Shown: piece after piece, positions 24,336-34,190 of the stretch
Numbering within the stretch: position 1 is the first letter of the stretch
How the letters are laid out: the number at the start of each line of letters is the position of its first letter
Source: RGIG3009 sp045595445
GTDB taxonomy: Bacteria > Bacillota > Clostridia > Oscillospirales > Acutalibacteraceae
Direction of reading: 5' to 3'
Length of the DNA stretch: 64,000 nt
Assembly (NCBI GenBank): GCA_045595445.1
Contig: JAZOAK010000069.1
Location: forward strand, 87,363 to 151,362
The notes under the pieces: generated by a model
Told to the model about the DNA's origin: nothing
The model's database searches: none
The model's input: only the letters and a program-made list of their open reading frames with translations
Position numbers and translations under genes: made by a program

Positions 24336-25550
24336 TTACCCTCCTGCCAACCGTTTTGTCTGTCGCGAAACGGATAACAACACGCCCATCTGCGCGAGCA
24401 ACATGAGCAGTGACGATCCTCCGTAACTGAAAAACGGTAAACTGATACCGGTGTTGGGGAAAGAGTTGGTGATAACCGCCAGGTTAAACACCACCTGCAT
24501 ACCGATCTGCGCGATCAAACCGATAGCCAACATCGAACCGAATTTATCGGGTGCGCGCATCCCGATCACAAAACCTCGCCATACCAAAGCGGCAAACAAC
24601 AAGATGATCAACACGGCACCGATAAAGCCGAGTTCTTCGCATACGATTGAGAAAATGAAGTCGTTTTGCGGCTCGGGCAAGAAAGAATGCTTTTGCCGAG
24701 AGTTTCCCAATCCCTCACCCATAAGGCCGCCCGATCCGATTGCAAACAGCGATTGTACCGTCTGCCATGCCGCGTCACGGCCGGTCTGTCCCGATTCATA
24801 CACAATGTCCGAGGTGTAGACGCCGATGGGATCCATCCACACGTCAATACGGTCTTGCTCGTACCCTAAAAATACGACCATGACCACCACGCCGATCACA
24901 CCGATAGCAACAACCGTTCCCAGATGAGGAAGTCGCGCGCCGCCGATGAACAGCATGACCAACCCGATCATGAGCAACAAAATAGTACCGGACAAATGCG
25001 GCTCAATCAAAATCAAAACGGCGGTAAAAGCGAGAATGCCAAACAGCGGCAAAAAGCCTTTTTTCAGGGATTTAATACCTTCGGGATTGCGCGAGATCAA
25101 GTGGGCAAACAACAGAATAATGGCGAACTTCGCGATCTCGGACGGCTGAATACTGATCGGACCGAGACGAATCCAACGATGCACGTTTTGAATTTCGGGA
25201 AGCAGCATAACCAAGCCCAACAATCCCCATGAGCCCAGCATAATCGGGATCGCAAACCGCCGCAAGGCATGGTAGTCAACGAACGACACACCGATCATAA
25301 TAATCACACCGATAACGGCATAGATCAACTGACGTTTGATGTAATAATAGCTGTCACCACCGTTGCGGTAATACGAATAGGCGAAACTGGCAGAAAACAG
25401 ACAGACCAAACCAACCGCCAACACAAGCAGCAACAGAATAAAAAACGGCATATCAAACCCATTGGCAAAAGAAAATAACCGCAGTCGCCCTTTGCGCTTC
25501 GGCAAGGTATCATTCGGCGCCGCGTGTGCGGCTTTTGCCCGTTTTGCCAT
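24336..25550 (-). CDS. ftsW: Lipid II polymerase FtsW/SpoVE family
   Basis: 404 aa with about ten membrane segments, SEDS family. Signature stretches: VHRWIRLGPISIQPSEIAKFA (a stretch of about 20 residues), ILIEPHLSGTILL, QTVQSLFAIGSGGLMGEGLGNSRQK and FPNTGISLPFFSYGGSSL. The catalytic Asp position of SEDS proteins corresponds here to Glu/His around IEPHLSG. It polymerises glycan strands with a class B penicillin-binding protein, encoded twice upstream. In spore formers the dcw member may be SpoVE; sequence alone does not separate it from FtsW. Confidence 0.93.
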   Translation of the reverse strand: MAKRAKAAHAAPNDTLPKRKGRLRLFSFANGFDMPFFILLLLVLAVGLVCLFSASFAYSYYRNGGDSYYYIKRQLIYAVIGVIIMIGVSFVDYHALRRFAIPIMLGSWGLLGLVMLLPEIQNVHRWIRLGPISIQPSEIAKFAIILLFAHLISRNPEGIKSLKKGFLPLFGILAFTAVLILIEPHLSGTILLLMIGLVMLFIGGARLPHLGTVVAIGVIGVVVMVVFLGYEQDRIDVWMDPIGVYTSDIVYESGQTGRDAAWQTVQSLFAIGSGGLMGEGLGNSRQKHSFLPEPQNDFIFSIVCEELGFIGAVLIILLFAALVWRGFVIGMRAPDKFGSMLAIGLIAQIGMQVVFNLAVITNSFPNTGISLPFFSYGGSSLLMLLAQMGVLLSVSRQTKRLAGG

Positions 25551-25575
25551 GATAGCTCTCTCCTTTAAGAATTGG

Positions 25576-26589
25576 TTACAGTAAGGTAATTAACAACGCG
25601 ACCGCACCGCCGAGACCGGCTGTCAAACAAGCGACAGCAACGATCTTGTTCTCGCTCCAACCACACAACTCGAAATGATGATGCAGCGGACTCATTTTGA
25701 ACAACCGCTTGCCGTGTGTCAGTTTGAAATACCCGACCTGCAACATCACCGAAACGGTTTCAAAGAAATACACGATACCCAGCGGCAGCAACAGCAGCGG
25801 TCTGCCGAGCCCAAACGCTACGGCGCACAGCACACCGCCGATAAACAACGAACCGGTATCGCCCATAAACACCCGCGCAGGGTGAAAATTCCACACCAAA
25901 AACCCCGCGATCGCACCCGCCGCAGCCGCCGTGATAACGCCGTAGCCAAGCGAATCGCCGCATAAAATCAACAAAAACAGGCAAACGATCACCGAAACCG
26001 AGCCGCACAACCCGTCAACACCGTCGGTCAGGTTGGTGGCGTTGGTCATCGCCACGATGATAAACACCGCAATCGGGATAAACCACAGCCCTGCCGTCCA
26101 CATACCGTAAAACGGAACGTGAATCTGCGTGCCGCCCGTGAGATACACAAGCAACGCATACCCCCCGGATAACGCGATCTGCATGAGCAACTTTTGCCGG
26201 CTTGTCAGCCCCAAATTGCGCTTTTTGACAACCTTAATATAATCGTCTAAAAAGCCGATCACCCCAAAGCCGATCGCCATCACGATGCCGGCAAACAACC
26301 GCGTGACCGTTGCCACGGTGTCCGCATCGGTTACAATCTTAACCGGCAAAAACAACTGGCAAACCACCATGACAAGCACCAGCACGATCAAGATGGAACC
26401 GATAAAGGCAACGCCGCCCATGGTGGGTGTTCCCTGCTTTGCTTTGTGCCACGCAGGGCCCTCGTCACGAATCGTTTGCCCGAATTTCAGCCGATGCAGT
26501 ATCGGAATAAACACCTTGCTCAATCGTTCGGATAACACGAACGCGAGCAGTGCCGTTACGACCAATACCGCCGATACCAGTATACCCAT
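25576..26589 (-). CDS. mraY: Phospho-N-acetylmuramoyl-pentapeptide transferase
   Basis: 337 aa, about ten membrane segments. It attaches phospho-MurNAc-pentapeptide to undecaprenyl phosphate to make lipid I. Conserved segments: GTPTMGGVAFI near residue 53, FLDDYIKVVKKRNLGL with the metal-binding Asp pair near 118, NLTDGVDGLCGS near 170, NFHPARVFMGDTGSL and SPLHHHFEL. It follows murE directly, whereas murF normally intervenes in this cluster. Confidence 0.97.
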   Translation of the reverse strand: MGILVSAVLVVTALLAFVLSERLSKVFIPILHRLKFGQTIRDEGPAWHKAKQGTPTMGGVAFIGSILIVLVLVMVVCQLFLPVKIVTDADTVATVTRLFAGIVMAIGFGVIGFLDDYIKVVKKRNLGLTSRQKLLMQIALSGGYALLVYLTGGTQIHVPFYGMWTAGLWFIPIAVFIIVAMTNATNLTDGVDGLCGSVSVIVCLFLLILCGDSLGYGVITAAAAGAIAGFLVWNFHPARVFMGDTGSLFIGGVLCAVAFGLGRPLLLLPLGIVYFFETVSVMLQVGYFKLTHGKRLFKMSPLHHHFELCGWSENKIVAVACLTAGLGGAVALLITLL

Positions 26590-26613
26590 ATTTTGTGCTC
26601 CTCATTTCACCAT

Positions 26614-28053
26614 TCAGGTGTTATTCTCGTCCAGCGCCTCCGCCACGATTTCACGTTCATCCAAATGAATCGTTCCGCTGTTTAATATCTGATAGGTTTC
26701 GTGTCCCTTGCCCGCCAGCAAGATCGTATCCCCCGCTTTCGCATTGCGGATCGCCCAACGGATTGCTTCCGTTCGATCGGCGATCACGGTATACGGAATC
26801 TGTGTGTCGGATAACCCCGCCACAATATCCTCTATAATCGCGTGCGGATCCTCGGTGCGCGGATTATCCGAAGTGACCACCACAAAATCCGAGAGCGCCG
26901 CCGCCGTTGCCGCCATCTTTGGGCGCTTGGTACGGTCACGGTCACCACCGCAACCAAACACGGTCACGAGCCGCCCCGCTTTGCAGGCGTTCAAGGTCTC
27001 GCAAATATTCTGCAAACCATCAGGAGTATGCGCATAGTCAATAACTACCGTAAAATCACGGTTGGTCGGAACAACTTCGGCGCGGCCTTTGATGATCGCC
27101 GCATCGCACAGCGCCGACACGACCTCGTCAAACGCGATTCCCAACGTTAAGGCGCACGCCGCCGCCGTCAGTGCGTTGTAAACGGAAAAACGGCCCGGTG
27201 TTTTGAGTTTTACTCTGCCGATAGCGCCGGTAGTCACCAACTCAAAATCCACGCCATCCGGTCGCTGCCGCAGATTATGCGCCGTGTACTCGGCATTCGC
27301 ACTGACTGCGGAATAGGTGGCCGTCGGGCAAGACAACGCCTCGCTCATCGTGCGATACCACGGATCATCGATATTCAAAATCGCCGTATCGCTAATCGCA
27401 AACAACCGCTTTTTCGCCGCGGCATACGCTGCCATCGTTCCATGATAATCCAAGTGATCCTGCGTCAGATTGGTGAAGGCGCCCACCGCAAAATGACAGC
27501 CGGCAACACGTTCCTGATCCAGCGCGTGAGAGGAAACTTCCATCACAGCATAACGGCATCCGGCATCCACCATCGCCGCAAACAACTGTTGCAATTCGTA
27601 AGAATCGGGGGTGGTCTGTCCCGTTTGCACCACGTGCTCCCCAATCATGTTTTGAATCGTGCCCACCAAGCCGACGGTATGACCCGCCCGCTCCAAAATG
27701 TGTTTGAGCAAATACGAGGTGCTGGTTTTGCCGTTCGTGCCGGTAATACCAATAAGGCTCAGTTTTTCCGACGGGCGACCGAACCAGTTGGCGCACATCT
27801 GTGCCCATGCGGCACGGGCATCCCGCACCAGAATTTGACGCGACAACCCCAAATCCCGTTCACACACAACCGCTGCCGCACCCTTTTCCAGCGCTTCGGC
27901 GGCAAACTGATGGCTGTCAATTTTGGTACCCGCGATACAAACGAACAAACAACCCTCTGTGATCTTGCGAGAATCCCGGCACAGTGCCGTAATCTCAACA
28001 TCGTTACAAAAGCCGGTTGTGAAAACGTCTTGTAATACTTGGAGTAGTTTCAT
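26614..28053 (-). CDS. murE: UDP-MurNAc-tripeptide synthetase (meso-DAP adding)
   Basis: 479 aa. ATP-grasp-like Mur ligase that adds the third stem residue. The P-loop GITGTNGKTSTSYLL lies near residue 107; the carbamylated lysine region is present. The signature DNPRTEDP near 397 specifies meso-DAP rather than lysine. AGKGHETYQ is near 449. ATG 28053 follows GAGGTGCGAAT. It lies between the PBP genes and mraY. The DAP specificity agrees with the dapA-ddh operon at the left end of the window. Confidence 0.96.
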   Translation of the reverse strand: MKLLQVLQDVFTTGFCNDVEITALCRDSRKITEGCLFVCIAGTKIDSHQFAAEALEKGAAAVVCERDLGLSRQILVRDARAAWAQMCANWFGRPSEKLSLIGITGTNGKTSTSYLLKHILERAGHTVGLVGTIQNMIGEHVVQTGQTTPDSYELQQLFAAMVDAGCRYAVMEVSSHALDQERVAGCHFAVGAFTNLTQDHLDYHGTMAAYAAAKKRLFAISDTAILNIDDPWYRTMSEALSCPTATYSAVSANAEYTAHNLRQRPDGVDFELVTTGAIGRVKLKTPGRFSVYNALTAAACALTLGIAFDEVVSALCDAAIIKGRAEVVPTNRDFTVVIDYAHTPDGLQNICETLNACKAGRLVTVFGCGGDRDRTKRPKMAATAAALSDFVVVTSDNPRTEDPHAIIEDIVAGLSDTQIPYTVIADRTEAIRWAIRNAKAGDTILLAGKGHETYQILNSGTIHLDEREIVAEALDENNT

Positions 28054-28063
28054 ATTCGCACCT

Positions 28064-30343
28064 CTATTCGATCGCGTCTTTGTAAAGAAGACGTATCTCT
28101 ACCACCGTCCCACTCGGAACGGCACTTGATTGTTCAACAGATTGCGTCGCAACGATCGCTTGTCGTTGCGTATTCAGATTATCTACTTCGCCAACCCAGC
28201 CGACAATACTGACGTTCAGCCCCGCATCGGTGAGTAAGGTGTTCGCTTCCAACAGCGTTTTGCCGATGACGTTCGGCACAGCGACTTGTTCGGGTTGTTG
28301 CCCATCGGTATACAGCACAACCGCACCGTTTTTGGAAATCACCGTACCCGCCGCAGGGCTTTGTGCCGTCACCGTACCGCCTCCGACAAGGCGGTAGGAT
28401 AACCCTGCGCTTTTCAACACCGTACTCGCCGCCGAAGCGGTTTTCCCCGTCACGTCCGGCACGGTGGTATGCAACGAGTTCCATTCCTCTTCCGTGTACC
28501 GCGGTTCAATTTCCAAGTACGGCAACACGTCGGTAAAAATCTTTTGTGCAACAGGCGCCGCCAACGTTCCGCCGTAACGGATATACGTCTGTGGCTCGTC
28601 GATCATCACGATAACCGCAATGCGCGGATCGTCTGCGGGAGCAAACCCGCAAAAGGAAGCCACCGCGTTTTTGCGACCGTTTTCGGCGGAGGCCTGATCG
28701 GTTTTTTCAGAGGTGCCGGTCTTACCGGCAACGCGGTATCCCGCCACGTAGGCATTTTTTGCACCGCCGCCGTCCACCACGCCCTCCAACATCGCGCACA
28801 TACGCGAAGCGGTATCGGATGAAATCGCGCGCGTGCGTACAGTAGGTGTGTTCAAGACGGTTTTTGCGCCGTCCGCCGTCACACTGTGACTGACAACGTA
28901 CGGTGTGCGCAGATTACCGTCACTCGCCACGGCACTCACGCCGGTAATCATTTGAATGGGTGTGACCTTGAAAGTCTGCCCGATGGATGAGGTCGCCACG
29001 TCCACCGCCGTGATGGCAGAAGCGCTGTGATACAGCGTGGAAGTGACACGCGCTTCGCCCAACATATCGATACCGGTAAGCGCCGTAAACCCAAACCTCT
29101 CGTGGTAGGTCGGAAACAGTGCCGTACCCAGCAGCGAACCGATCGTCATAAACGCAGGGTTACAGGAATGTGAGATCGCCTCTGCCAACGTTTGACTACC
29201 GTGACTGCGGGGGAATACGTGACACTTCATGGTACGCACCCCCGCCATCGTATAGGTGCCGTTACAGAAAAAGTGAGACTTTTCCGAAACAAGCCCTTCC
29301 TGCAACGCGGCAGAAGCGGTAAAGATCTTAAATACTGAGCCCGGCTCATAAAATTCCGAGATCGCCTTGTTTTTCCACTGCTTTTGTAAGGCGGTAAGCA
29401 AGGCATCGGATCGCTCGTCCTCCGAGAGCAGCGCGATCCGCGCCGCTGTATCGGGGTTTTGCAAAACGCGGGGATTGTTCAGATCGTAATCCCCTTTTGT
29501 CGCCATTGCCAGCACCTCGTCGGTGCGAACGTCCATTACAATGGCACACGCACGATTGGCAGCACCGGTCTCGGCAACGGCAACCTCTAAATACTTTTCC
29601 ACCATTTTCTGAATATTCACGTCGATGGTGAGGTAAAGGCTCTCCCCCTCCTCGGCGTCAATGGTGGTTTCGTATTGAATCGTGTTGGGAAGCGCGTCAC
29701 CCCGGCCGTTTTTGGTAGTAATAACACGCCCTGCTTTTCCGGCAAGCCACTCGTTGTATTTTGCCTCCAAGCCTTCCAGACCGGTGTTATCCGTTCCGGT
29801 AAACCCGAGAACACAAGAAAGCGTACTGCCATTGGGGTATTCGCGCTTATAATCTTGAATCACACGAAACACACCGGTAAGGTTCTTTTCCTTTACCCAT
29901 TCAATAAAGGCGGTGCGCAACGGTATGTCGATTTTGGATTTAACGATCTCATAGCGTGATCCCGTCTTCTGCGTTTGCTTTTCCAGCTTCTGGGCGTTGA
30001 TCTGTAAAAGCTCGGGCAATTCTGCACAGATCATCGCACGCGATGACTCGTTTGGTATTTCCGACGGCATCATAATGACCGTCGCAACCTCAACGCTTTG
30101 CGCCAACACGACACCGTTGCGATCATAGATGGTGCCGCGTTTGTCCGAGATCACGCTGTCGGCAAGTTGTTGCTCCGAGGCCAGCGTTTGCCATTGCGTA
30201 TGCTGAACGATCTGCAACGCTACAAGTTTACCGCATACGGCGCAAAAACAAACGATCATTACGGCAAGTACTGACAAAGCACGTTGCCACATCCGACGGG
30301 AAGGAGCCCGCATTGAAACATCCTGTTGATGAAAGCGTTTCAT
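28064..30343 (-). CDS. Class B penicillin-binding protein with two PASTA domains (SpoVD/PbpB type), copy 2
   Basis: 759 aa. A short cytoplasmic head, one membrane segment (about 22-45), the PBP dimerisation region beginning DKRGTIYDRNG, then the transpeptidase domain with active-site serine in EPGSVFKIF near 332, SHSCN near 391 and AGKTGTSEK near 546. Two PASTA domains follow (about 635-757; VPDVTGKTASAAS and VPNVIGKTLLEAN). It cross-links septal or spore peptidoglycan. It is a close paralogue of the upstream gene, so one copy may serve division and the other sporulation; which is which is not decidable here. Confidence 0.93.
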   Translation of the reverse strand: MKRFHQQDVSMRAPSRRMWQRALSVLAVMIVCFCAVCGKLVALQIVQHTQWQTLASEQQLADSVISDKRGTIYDRNGVVLAQSVEVATVIMMPSEIPNESSRAMICAELPELLQINAQKLEKQTQKTGSRYEIVKSKIDIPLRTAFIEWVKEKNLTGVFRVIQDYKREYPNGSTLSCVLGFTGTDNTGLEGLEAKYNEWLAGKAGRVITTKNGRGDALPNTIQYETTIDAEEGESLYLTIDVNIQKMVEKYLEVAVAETGAANRACAIVMDVRTDEVLAMATKGDYDLNNPRVLQNPDTAARIALLSEDERSDALLTALQKQWKNKAISEFYEPGSVFKIFTASAALQEGLVSEKSHFFCNGTYTMAGVRTMKCHVFPRSHGSQTLAEAISHSCNPAFMTIGSLLGTALFPTYHERFGFTALTGIDMLGEARVTSTLYHSASAITAVDVATSSIGQTFKVTPIQMITGVSAVASDGNLRTPYVVSHSVTADGAKTVLNTPTVRTRAISSDTASRMCAMLEGVVDGGGAKNAYVAGYRVAGKTGTSEKTDQASAENGRKNAVASFCGFAPADDPRIAVIVMIDEPQTYIRYGGTLAAPVAQKIFTDVLPYLEIEPRYTEEEWNSLHTTVPDVTGKTASAASTVLKSAGLSYRLVGGGTVTAQSPAAGTVISKNGAVVLYTDGQQPEQVAVPNVIGKTLLEANTLLTDAGLNVSIVGWVGEVDNLNTQRQAIVATQSVEQSSAVPSGTVVEIRLLYKDAIE

Positions 30344-30366
30344 AAACAGGTGTCCTCTCAGATAAA

Positions 30367-32622
30367 CTAATAGATGGTATCCGCGTAGGTAAATTCAACT
30401 GTGATAACGGTACCCTTGGCTACCTGTTGTCCGGCTTTCGCCGACTGTCGCGTAGCGGTCGGTGTACCGGCGGTCGCACTGATACCCGACAGCAGCACGT
30501 TCACACCCACAGCTTTTGCCGCTTGGTTGACCTGCGCCACCGTACAGCCGGAAAAATCAGGAACGGTGGTCATCTGGGTATCACTGTTGTTGGTATACAG
30601 CCACACCGTACCGCCCTTGGGGATAGAGGTGCCGCTTGCCGGTATCTGCCGAATAACCGTATCCCCGTTTCCAACGGTGTGATATGTCAACGAGGAGGCT
30701 TTTAAGGTGCTTGCCGCCGCAGAAACCGTCGCACCAACGACGTTCGGAACGCTGCGATCCAAGCCGGCGATCTCCTCTTCGGTATAATTCGGTTCGACGC
30801 CCAGATACGGAAGAATGTCTTTCAATATTTTTTTCGCGCACGGTGCCGCAACACCGCCACCGGATTTCAAAAGTTGCGGTTGATCGACCATCACCAGCAC
30901 GGCAACCTGCGGATCGTCCGCCGGTGCAAAGCCACCAAAAGAAGCGATGATCTCAACGTTCGCATCCTCTTCTTCCTCGGATTTTGTCTCGGTTTTCTCC
31001 GAAGTACCGGTCTTGCCCGCTACACGGTAACCGGAAATGTACGCATTCTTAATGGCACCGCTGCTGACGGCGTTGCCTAACATCGCACAAAGGCGACGCG
31101 AGGTCTCCTCCGAGATCATCTGCCGTTTGACAATAGGCTCGGTATTGGAAAGAATATTGCCGTCACCGTCCAACACTTTCTGTACGATATACGGCTGCAT
31201 CAAATACCCACCGTTTGCCACAGCAGACATGGCTGTGACCATCTGCAACGGCGTAACTTTGAAAGTCTGCCCGATGGAAGATGCCGCCACGTCGACTAAG
31301 GAAATCTCCTCGGGTAAGTGATACAACCCGCTCGTAACCGTCGGCTCACCAAGCAAATCAACGTTGGTTTTCGCGGTAAAGCCGAACCCGGCATAATATT
31401 TGGAAAACAACTTAGTACCGATACGCGTACCCAGCGTCATGAACGAGGGGTTGCAAGAATTGGCAATGGCTTCCACAAAGTTCTGTTGACCGTGTCCTTT
31501 GGGGTAGACCCAGCATTTCATGTTGCGGTCGGCAATGGTAAAACTGCCGCCGCAATAGAAAGGACTTTCCTCCGTAACCAGACCTTCTTCCAAACCCATG
31601 GCAGCGGTGAAAGTCTTAAACACCGATCCGGGCTCGTAAAAATCGAGCGCCTTATTACGGTACTGCTCCAAACGCGCTTTAACGATGGCGTCGGTTTGCT
31701 CCTGTCCCGACAACAGCGCGATCTGTTCTGCCACAGTCGGATCCGCGATCGTCAAGTAATCGTTCGGATCGTAGTCTCCCTTGGTAGACATTGCCAAGAT
31801 AGCGCCCGTATCCACGTCCATCACGATCGCGCAACCACGATTGGTCGCGTTAAATTCGTTTAGCGTCTCTGCTAAATATTTGTCCGTCACCTGCTGGATA
31901 TACTGGTCGATCGTCAACACCAAACTGTTGCCGTCGGTCGCATCCACGGTATATTCGTATTGCAAAGAGGTCGGCAGGTGGTCGCCGTACGTGTTTTGTG
32001 CCGCCACCATACGGCCGGGTGTACCGGACAGCTCATCGTCGAATTGGAGTTCCAACCCCTCGCGCGCCACGTTGTCTTTACCGACAAAACCAAGCACGCA
32101 GGACAGCGTATTTTTCAGGGGGTATTCACGTTTATAGTCGGTAACAATACGGAACACACCGCCGAGGCTGTTCTCGTTCACCCATTCAATAAAGGCGTCA
32201 CCGACAGATTTATCCACTTTGGATTTAACAACCTTATACTGCGATTCGCTATCCAGCGTTTGCTGATACAACGTTTGACGGTCTACCTCCAACATCACGG
32301 ATAATTCGTCCGCTATCTTTTGGCGAGTCACCTCACGGCGAATGTTACAAGGTGCCATAACAATCGTACACACCTCTCGCGTCAGCGCCAGTACCGACAT
32401 ATTCGCGTCATAGATCTGTCCGCGATTAGCGGATATTTCCACATCTGCAAGCTGTTGAGCAACTGCTTGTTTTTGCCATTCGTCCTGCTCCAAAACCTGA
32501 ATACGGAACAACTGACAGACGAGAAGTATTAAGCACAGGAATGTCGTCGCAATGCAGATCACCGTACGTGTCCGCATAGGACGCGTCAAGCCCGTCGCTT
32601 GATTGCTTTGATTTGTTGACAT
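30367..32622 (-). CDS. Class B penicillin-binding protein with two PASTA domains (SpoVD/PbpB type), copy 1
   Basis: 751 aa from ATG 32622, preferred over GTG 32631 because GAGGTG lies six bases upstream. It has the same architecture as its neighbour: one membrane helix, RGQIYDANMSVLAL dimerisation start, transpeptidase with EPGSVFKTF near 330, ANSCNPS and AGKTGTSEK near 539, and two PASTA repeats (VPNVVGATVSAAAS, VPDFSGCTVAQVN). The two proteins align throughout, showing an old tandem duplication. It follows the ftsL-like gene, the standard place for the divisome transpeptidase FtsI/PbpB. Confidence 0.93.
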   Translation of the reverse strand: MSTNQSNQATGLTRPMRTRTVICIATTFLCLILLVCQLFRIQVLEQDEWQKQAVAQQLADVEISANRGQIYDANMSVLALTREVCTIVMAPCNIRREVTRQKIADELSVMLEVDRQTLYQQTLDSESQYKVVKSKVDKSVGDAFIEWVNENSLGGVFRIVTDYKREYPLKNTLSCVLGFVGKDNVAREGLELQFDDELSGTPGRMVAAQNTYGDHLPTSLQYEYTVDATDGNSLVLTIDQYIQQVTDKYLAETLNEFNATNRGCAIVMDVDTGAILAMSTKGDYDPNDYLTIADPTVAEQIALLSGQEQTDAIVKARLEQYRNKALDFYEPGSVFKTFTAAMGLEEGLVTEESPFYCGGSFTIADRNMKCWVYPKGHGQQNFVEAIANSCNPSFMTLGTRIGTKLFSKYYAGFGFTAKTNVDLLGEPTVTSGLYHLPEEISLVDVAASSIGQTFKVTPLQMVTAMSAVANGGYLMQPYIVQKVLDGDGNILSNTEPIVKRQMISEETSRRLCAMLGNAVSSGAIKNAYISGYRVAGKTGTSEKTETKSEEEEDANVEIIASFGGFAPADDPQVAVLVMVDQPQLLKSGGGVAAPCAKKILKDILPYLGVEPNYTEEEIAGLDRSVPNVVGATVSAAASTLKASSLTYHTVGNGDTVIRQIPASGTSIPKGGTVWLYTNNSDTQMTTVPDFSGCTVAQVNQAAKAVGVNVLLSGISATAGTPTATRQSAKAGQQVAKGTVITVEFTYADTIY

Positions 32623-32739
32623 CCCGTTCACCTCGCTTCGATAAGGAAAGAAAAGAGAGTCAAGACGCTACCATCCCAACTCTCACCGTCCGAGGCTCCT
32701 TCTATAAATATACGGAAGATTCCTCGATATAGAACTCGC

Positions 32740-33204
32740 CTATTGCAGCCACACCGTCAGGGCGTTCCAAATCGTGGCCCAAAACCCTGCGTCGTCATCG
32801 GTCGATTCCGGTGTGACCGGAGTGACCGTGATATAGTCGATCTGACCGGATTCTACCTGACGAAGTCCCGCGCTTTCAGCGTATTCTTCTACGCTTTGCG
32901 CCGACGTTTGGGCGGCAAGTTCGCTTTCAAGCCGTTTTGTCTCGCCCACCGCCTCGCTGAGTGTTGATTCTGCCTGGCTGATGGCACTGTTGAGTTCCGT
33001 CAAACGGACCTGACTGGATATCATAAATCCAATCACCAAGAGCACTCCACCGGCAACCGCTGCCGTGACGACTGTGTTGAGCAGTTTTTGCAAACGCGCG
33101 CGGCGCTTATCCGCTTTCGTCGCCTTTTTGCCGGGGAGAGCCCTGATCTTCGCCTTCGGCTCGTACATGGATAAATCGTATGCTTCGGATCCGTAAGATG
33201 CCAT
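32740..33204 (-). CDS. FtsL-like septum protein
   Basis: 154 aa. A basic cytoplasmic region (about 1-40), one membrane segment (about 44-64), and a coiled coil (VRLTELNSAISQAESTLSEAV...KRLESELAAQ) are typical of FtsL/DivIC. It then has an unusual extracellular tail ending FWATIWNALTVWLQ. Sequence identity in this family is low, so the call rests on topology and the position between rsmH and the PBP gene. FtsL links FtsQ to the FtsW-PBP synthase. Ribosome site AAAGGAGAG. Confidence 0.8.
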   Translation of the reverse strand: MASYGSEAYDLSMYEPKAKIRALPGKKATKADKRRARLQKLLNTVVTAAVAGGVLLVIGFMISSQVRLTELNSAISQAESTLSEAVGETKRLESELAAQTSAQSVEEYAESAGLRQVESGQIDYITVTPVTPESTDDDAGFWATIWNALTVWLQ

Positions 33205-33235
33205 GATGCTCTCTCCTTTCTGCCTAACTCTTTCT

Positions 33236-34189
33236 TTATACGTATCGCTCGTGGAGTTTTTCGATGCAACGCAGCTTCGCGCTGCGACTACGGGGGTTTC
33301 TTTCTAATTCCTCAGCAGAGGCTTCGATGGGTTTTTTCGTCACAAGCTGTCCTGCGGGGGTTCGCCCACAAACACACACCGGAAATTCCGACGGACATTC
33401 ACAGCCTTTGCAAAAAGCAGCAAACCGTTGCTTGACGATTCGATCTTCTAACGAATGGAAGGTGATCACCGCCAAGCGGCCGCCTTCCCGCAAACTGTCA
33501 AACGCAATATCCAACGCTTCGGATAAGCAATCCAACTCAGCATTTACAGCGATTCTGAGCGCCTGAAACACCCTGCGAGCGGGATGTCCGTCCCGCCGAA
33601 CCGCCGCCGGGACCGCGCTTTTGATAAGCTCGGCAAGCTGTACGGTGGTTTCGATCGGTTGCTCTTGCCGCGCTGCGACAATCGCACGGGCAATAGGGCG
33701 AGAAAATTTTTCTTCCCCAAAACGGAAAAAGATATCCGCAAGCTCTTGCTCGGAAAGATCTCTGACCAAATCCGCCGCCGTCATGCCCTCTTGACTCATG
33801 CGCATATCGAGCGGTGCGTCAGTATGATAAGAGAAACCGCGTTCGGGCTCGTCCAACTGATGAGAGGAAACGCCGATGTCCAGCAAGATGCCGTCCACGC
33901 GGTCGATCTGTTGCTCACGCAACACCTCGTCCATGTAGCGGAAATTCCGCCGTACCACGGTTGCCGGCAAACCCGCAAGCCGCCTCGACGCCGCCGTAAT
34001 CGCGTCCGGATCCTGATCCAGCGAGATCAGCCGCCCGCTTTGCAACTGCGAAGCGATCAAGAACGAGTGTCCGCCGCCGCCCGCCGTGCCGTCAAGATAA
34101 ACGCCGTTCGGCCGAACGTTTAACGCTTCTATCGTTTCCTTCGGTAATACCGGCAAGTGATACTCGGCAATGGATTGTACGTCTTTCAT
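33236..34189 (-). CDS. rsmH: 16S rRNA (cytosine-1402 N4)-methyltransferase
   Basis: 317 aa from ATG 34189, which follows the mraZ stop by one base. The SAM-binding motif YLDGTAGGGGHS is at residues 31-42. Further MraW signatures are LDIGVSSHQLDEPERGFSY, FGEEKFSRPIARAI, FQALRIAVNAEL and ITFHSLEDRIVKQ. A cysteine-rich stretch (CKGCECPSEFPVCVCG) precedes the conserved C-terminus RNPRSRSAKLR. It is the second gene of the dcw cluster. Confidence 0.96.
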   Translation of the reverse strand: MKDVQSIAEYHLPVLPKETIEALNVRPNGVYLDGTAGGGGHSFLIASQLQSGRLISLDQDPDAITAASRRLAGLPATVVRRNFRYMDEVLREQQIDRVDGILLDIGVSSHQLDEPERGFSYHTDAPLDMRMSQEGMTAADLVRDLSEQELADIFFRFGEEKFSRPIARAIVAARQEQPIETTVQLAELIKSAVPAAVRRDGHPARRVFQALRIAVNAELDCLSEALDIAFDSLREGGRLAVITFHSLEDRIVKQRFAAFCKGCECPSEFPVCVCGRTPAGQLVTKKPIEASAEELERNPRSRSAKLRCIEKLHERYV

Positions 34190-34190
34190 A

